Shown in pieces: positions 5,925 to 6,045 of a stretch of 6,045 bases of DNA. Source of the DNA: Campylobacteraceae bacterium (GTDB lineage Bacteria; Campylobacterota; Campylobacteria; Campylobacterales; Sulfurovaceae); NCBI GenBank assembly GCA_027031505.1, contig JALVQH010000104.1:1-6045 (forward strand), written 5' to 3'. A program made the position numbers and the translations under genes. Numbering within the stretch: the stretch's first letter is position 1; each line of letters begins with the position of its first letter. Under the pieces are notes generated by a model that had not been told where the DNA came from, ran no database searches, and saw only the letters and a program-made list of their open reading frames with translations.

Positions 5925-6045
5925 ATTTCTTGACGATGATGTTGACCATCGCATCACTCAACCCCAGGTATCGCGCGATGGCTGCTTGCGTGTGTCCGTC
6001 GCGGTATGCCTCATGGACGGCTTTGTTTCGGTCTGCTTTGCTCAT
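5914..6045 (-). CDS. C-terminal helix-turn-helix tail of a putative Y1/REP-associated transposase (partial or remnant)
   Basis: Forty-three residues end at a TAG stop, and the reading frame is open at the right edge. The ATG at 6045 may be internal. Residues about 18-40 (HTQAAIARYLGLSDAMVNII) form a recognisable helix-turn-helix, preceded by basic and polar residues (MSKADRNKAVHEAY). This kind of tail is familiar to me from the C-termini of REP-associated tyrosine (Y1, TnpA_REP) transposases, where it follows the HUH nuclease domain. No catalytic HUH motif or Tyr is visible because that part would lie beyond the window. The adjacent tandem GGGGTCAGG repeat and hairpin strengthen the transposase reading. 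Alternatives are a 43-residue stand-alone remnant left after deletion of the nuclease part, or a small DNA-binding protein. No ribosome binding site can be judged, since the sequence ends at the ATG. Confidence 0.6.
   Translation of the reverse strand: MSKADRNKAVHEAYRDGHTQAAIARYLGLSDAMVNIIVKKFRI

Overview
All recognisable genes in this 6 kb bacterial window lie on the minus strand, so transcription runs from right to left. The best guess for the source is a respiratory Campylobacterota (Epsilonproteobacteria; Sulfurimonas/Sulfuricurvum-like). This rests on three things: a two-subunit heme-copper NO-reductase-like operon of the kind I recall as 'gNOR' from that group, an extended -10 promoter (TGC-TATAAT) in an AT-rich stretch without a clear -35, and the style of the TrkA protein. 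It is an inference, because no rRNA or marker gene is present.

Layout in order of transcription. (1) 6045-5885: the C-terminal tail of a transposase-like protein with a helix-turn-helix, followed by a stop-spanning hairpin and a perfect 14-bp tandem repeat. This looks like the end of an IS200/REP-associated (Y1) type element. (2) 5884-5823: a short promoter region with a TACAAT box inside a 7-bp inverted repeat. (3) 5822-4809: a divergent glyceraldehyde-3-phosphate/erythrose-4-phosphate dehydrogenase-like gene. (4) 4784-3462 and 3480-2026: trkA and trkH, overlapping by 19 bp. They encode the NAD-binding regulatory subunit and the membrane channel of a Trk potassium uptake system. (5) 2025-1924: an AT-rich gap with a strong promoter. 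(6) 1923-1306 and 1309-<1: subunits II and I of a heme-copper oxidoreductase, coupled by an ATGA overlap with a perfect Shine-Dalgarno. Subunit I runs off the left edge.

The most interesting part is (6). Subunit II keeps the cupredoxin frame of cytochrome oxidase subunit II, but all five CuA positions I could align without gaps are substituted (H to Y124, C to S170, C to S174, H to Q178, M to E181). Subunit I keeps the heme histidines (H74, H423, H425) and the helix VII pair H333-H334. It has Asp283 where the helix VI metal ligand is normally His, and Asp287 where oxygen reductases carry the cross-linked Tyr and cNOR/qNOR carry Glu. Together this argues for a quinol-oxidising NO reductase (gNOR-like) rather than an oxygen reductase.

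The gap-like gene, trkA and trkH are tightly spaced and probably form one transcript. The NOR-like pair has its own promoter. I see no functional link between potassium uptake and NO reduction beyond adjacency.
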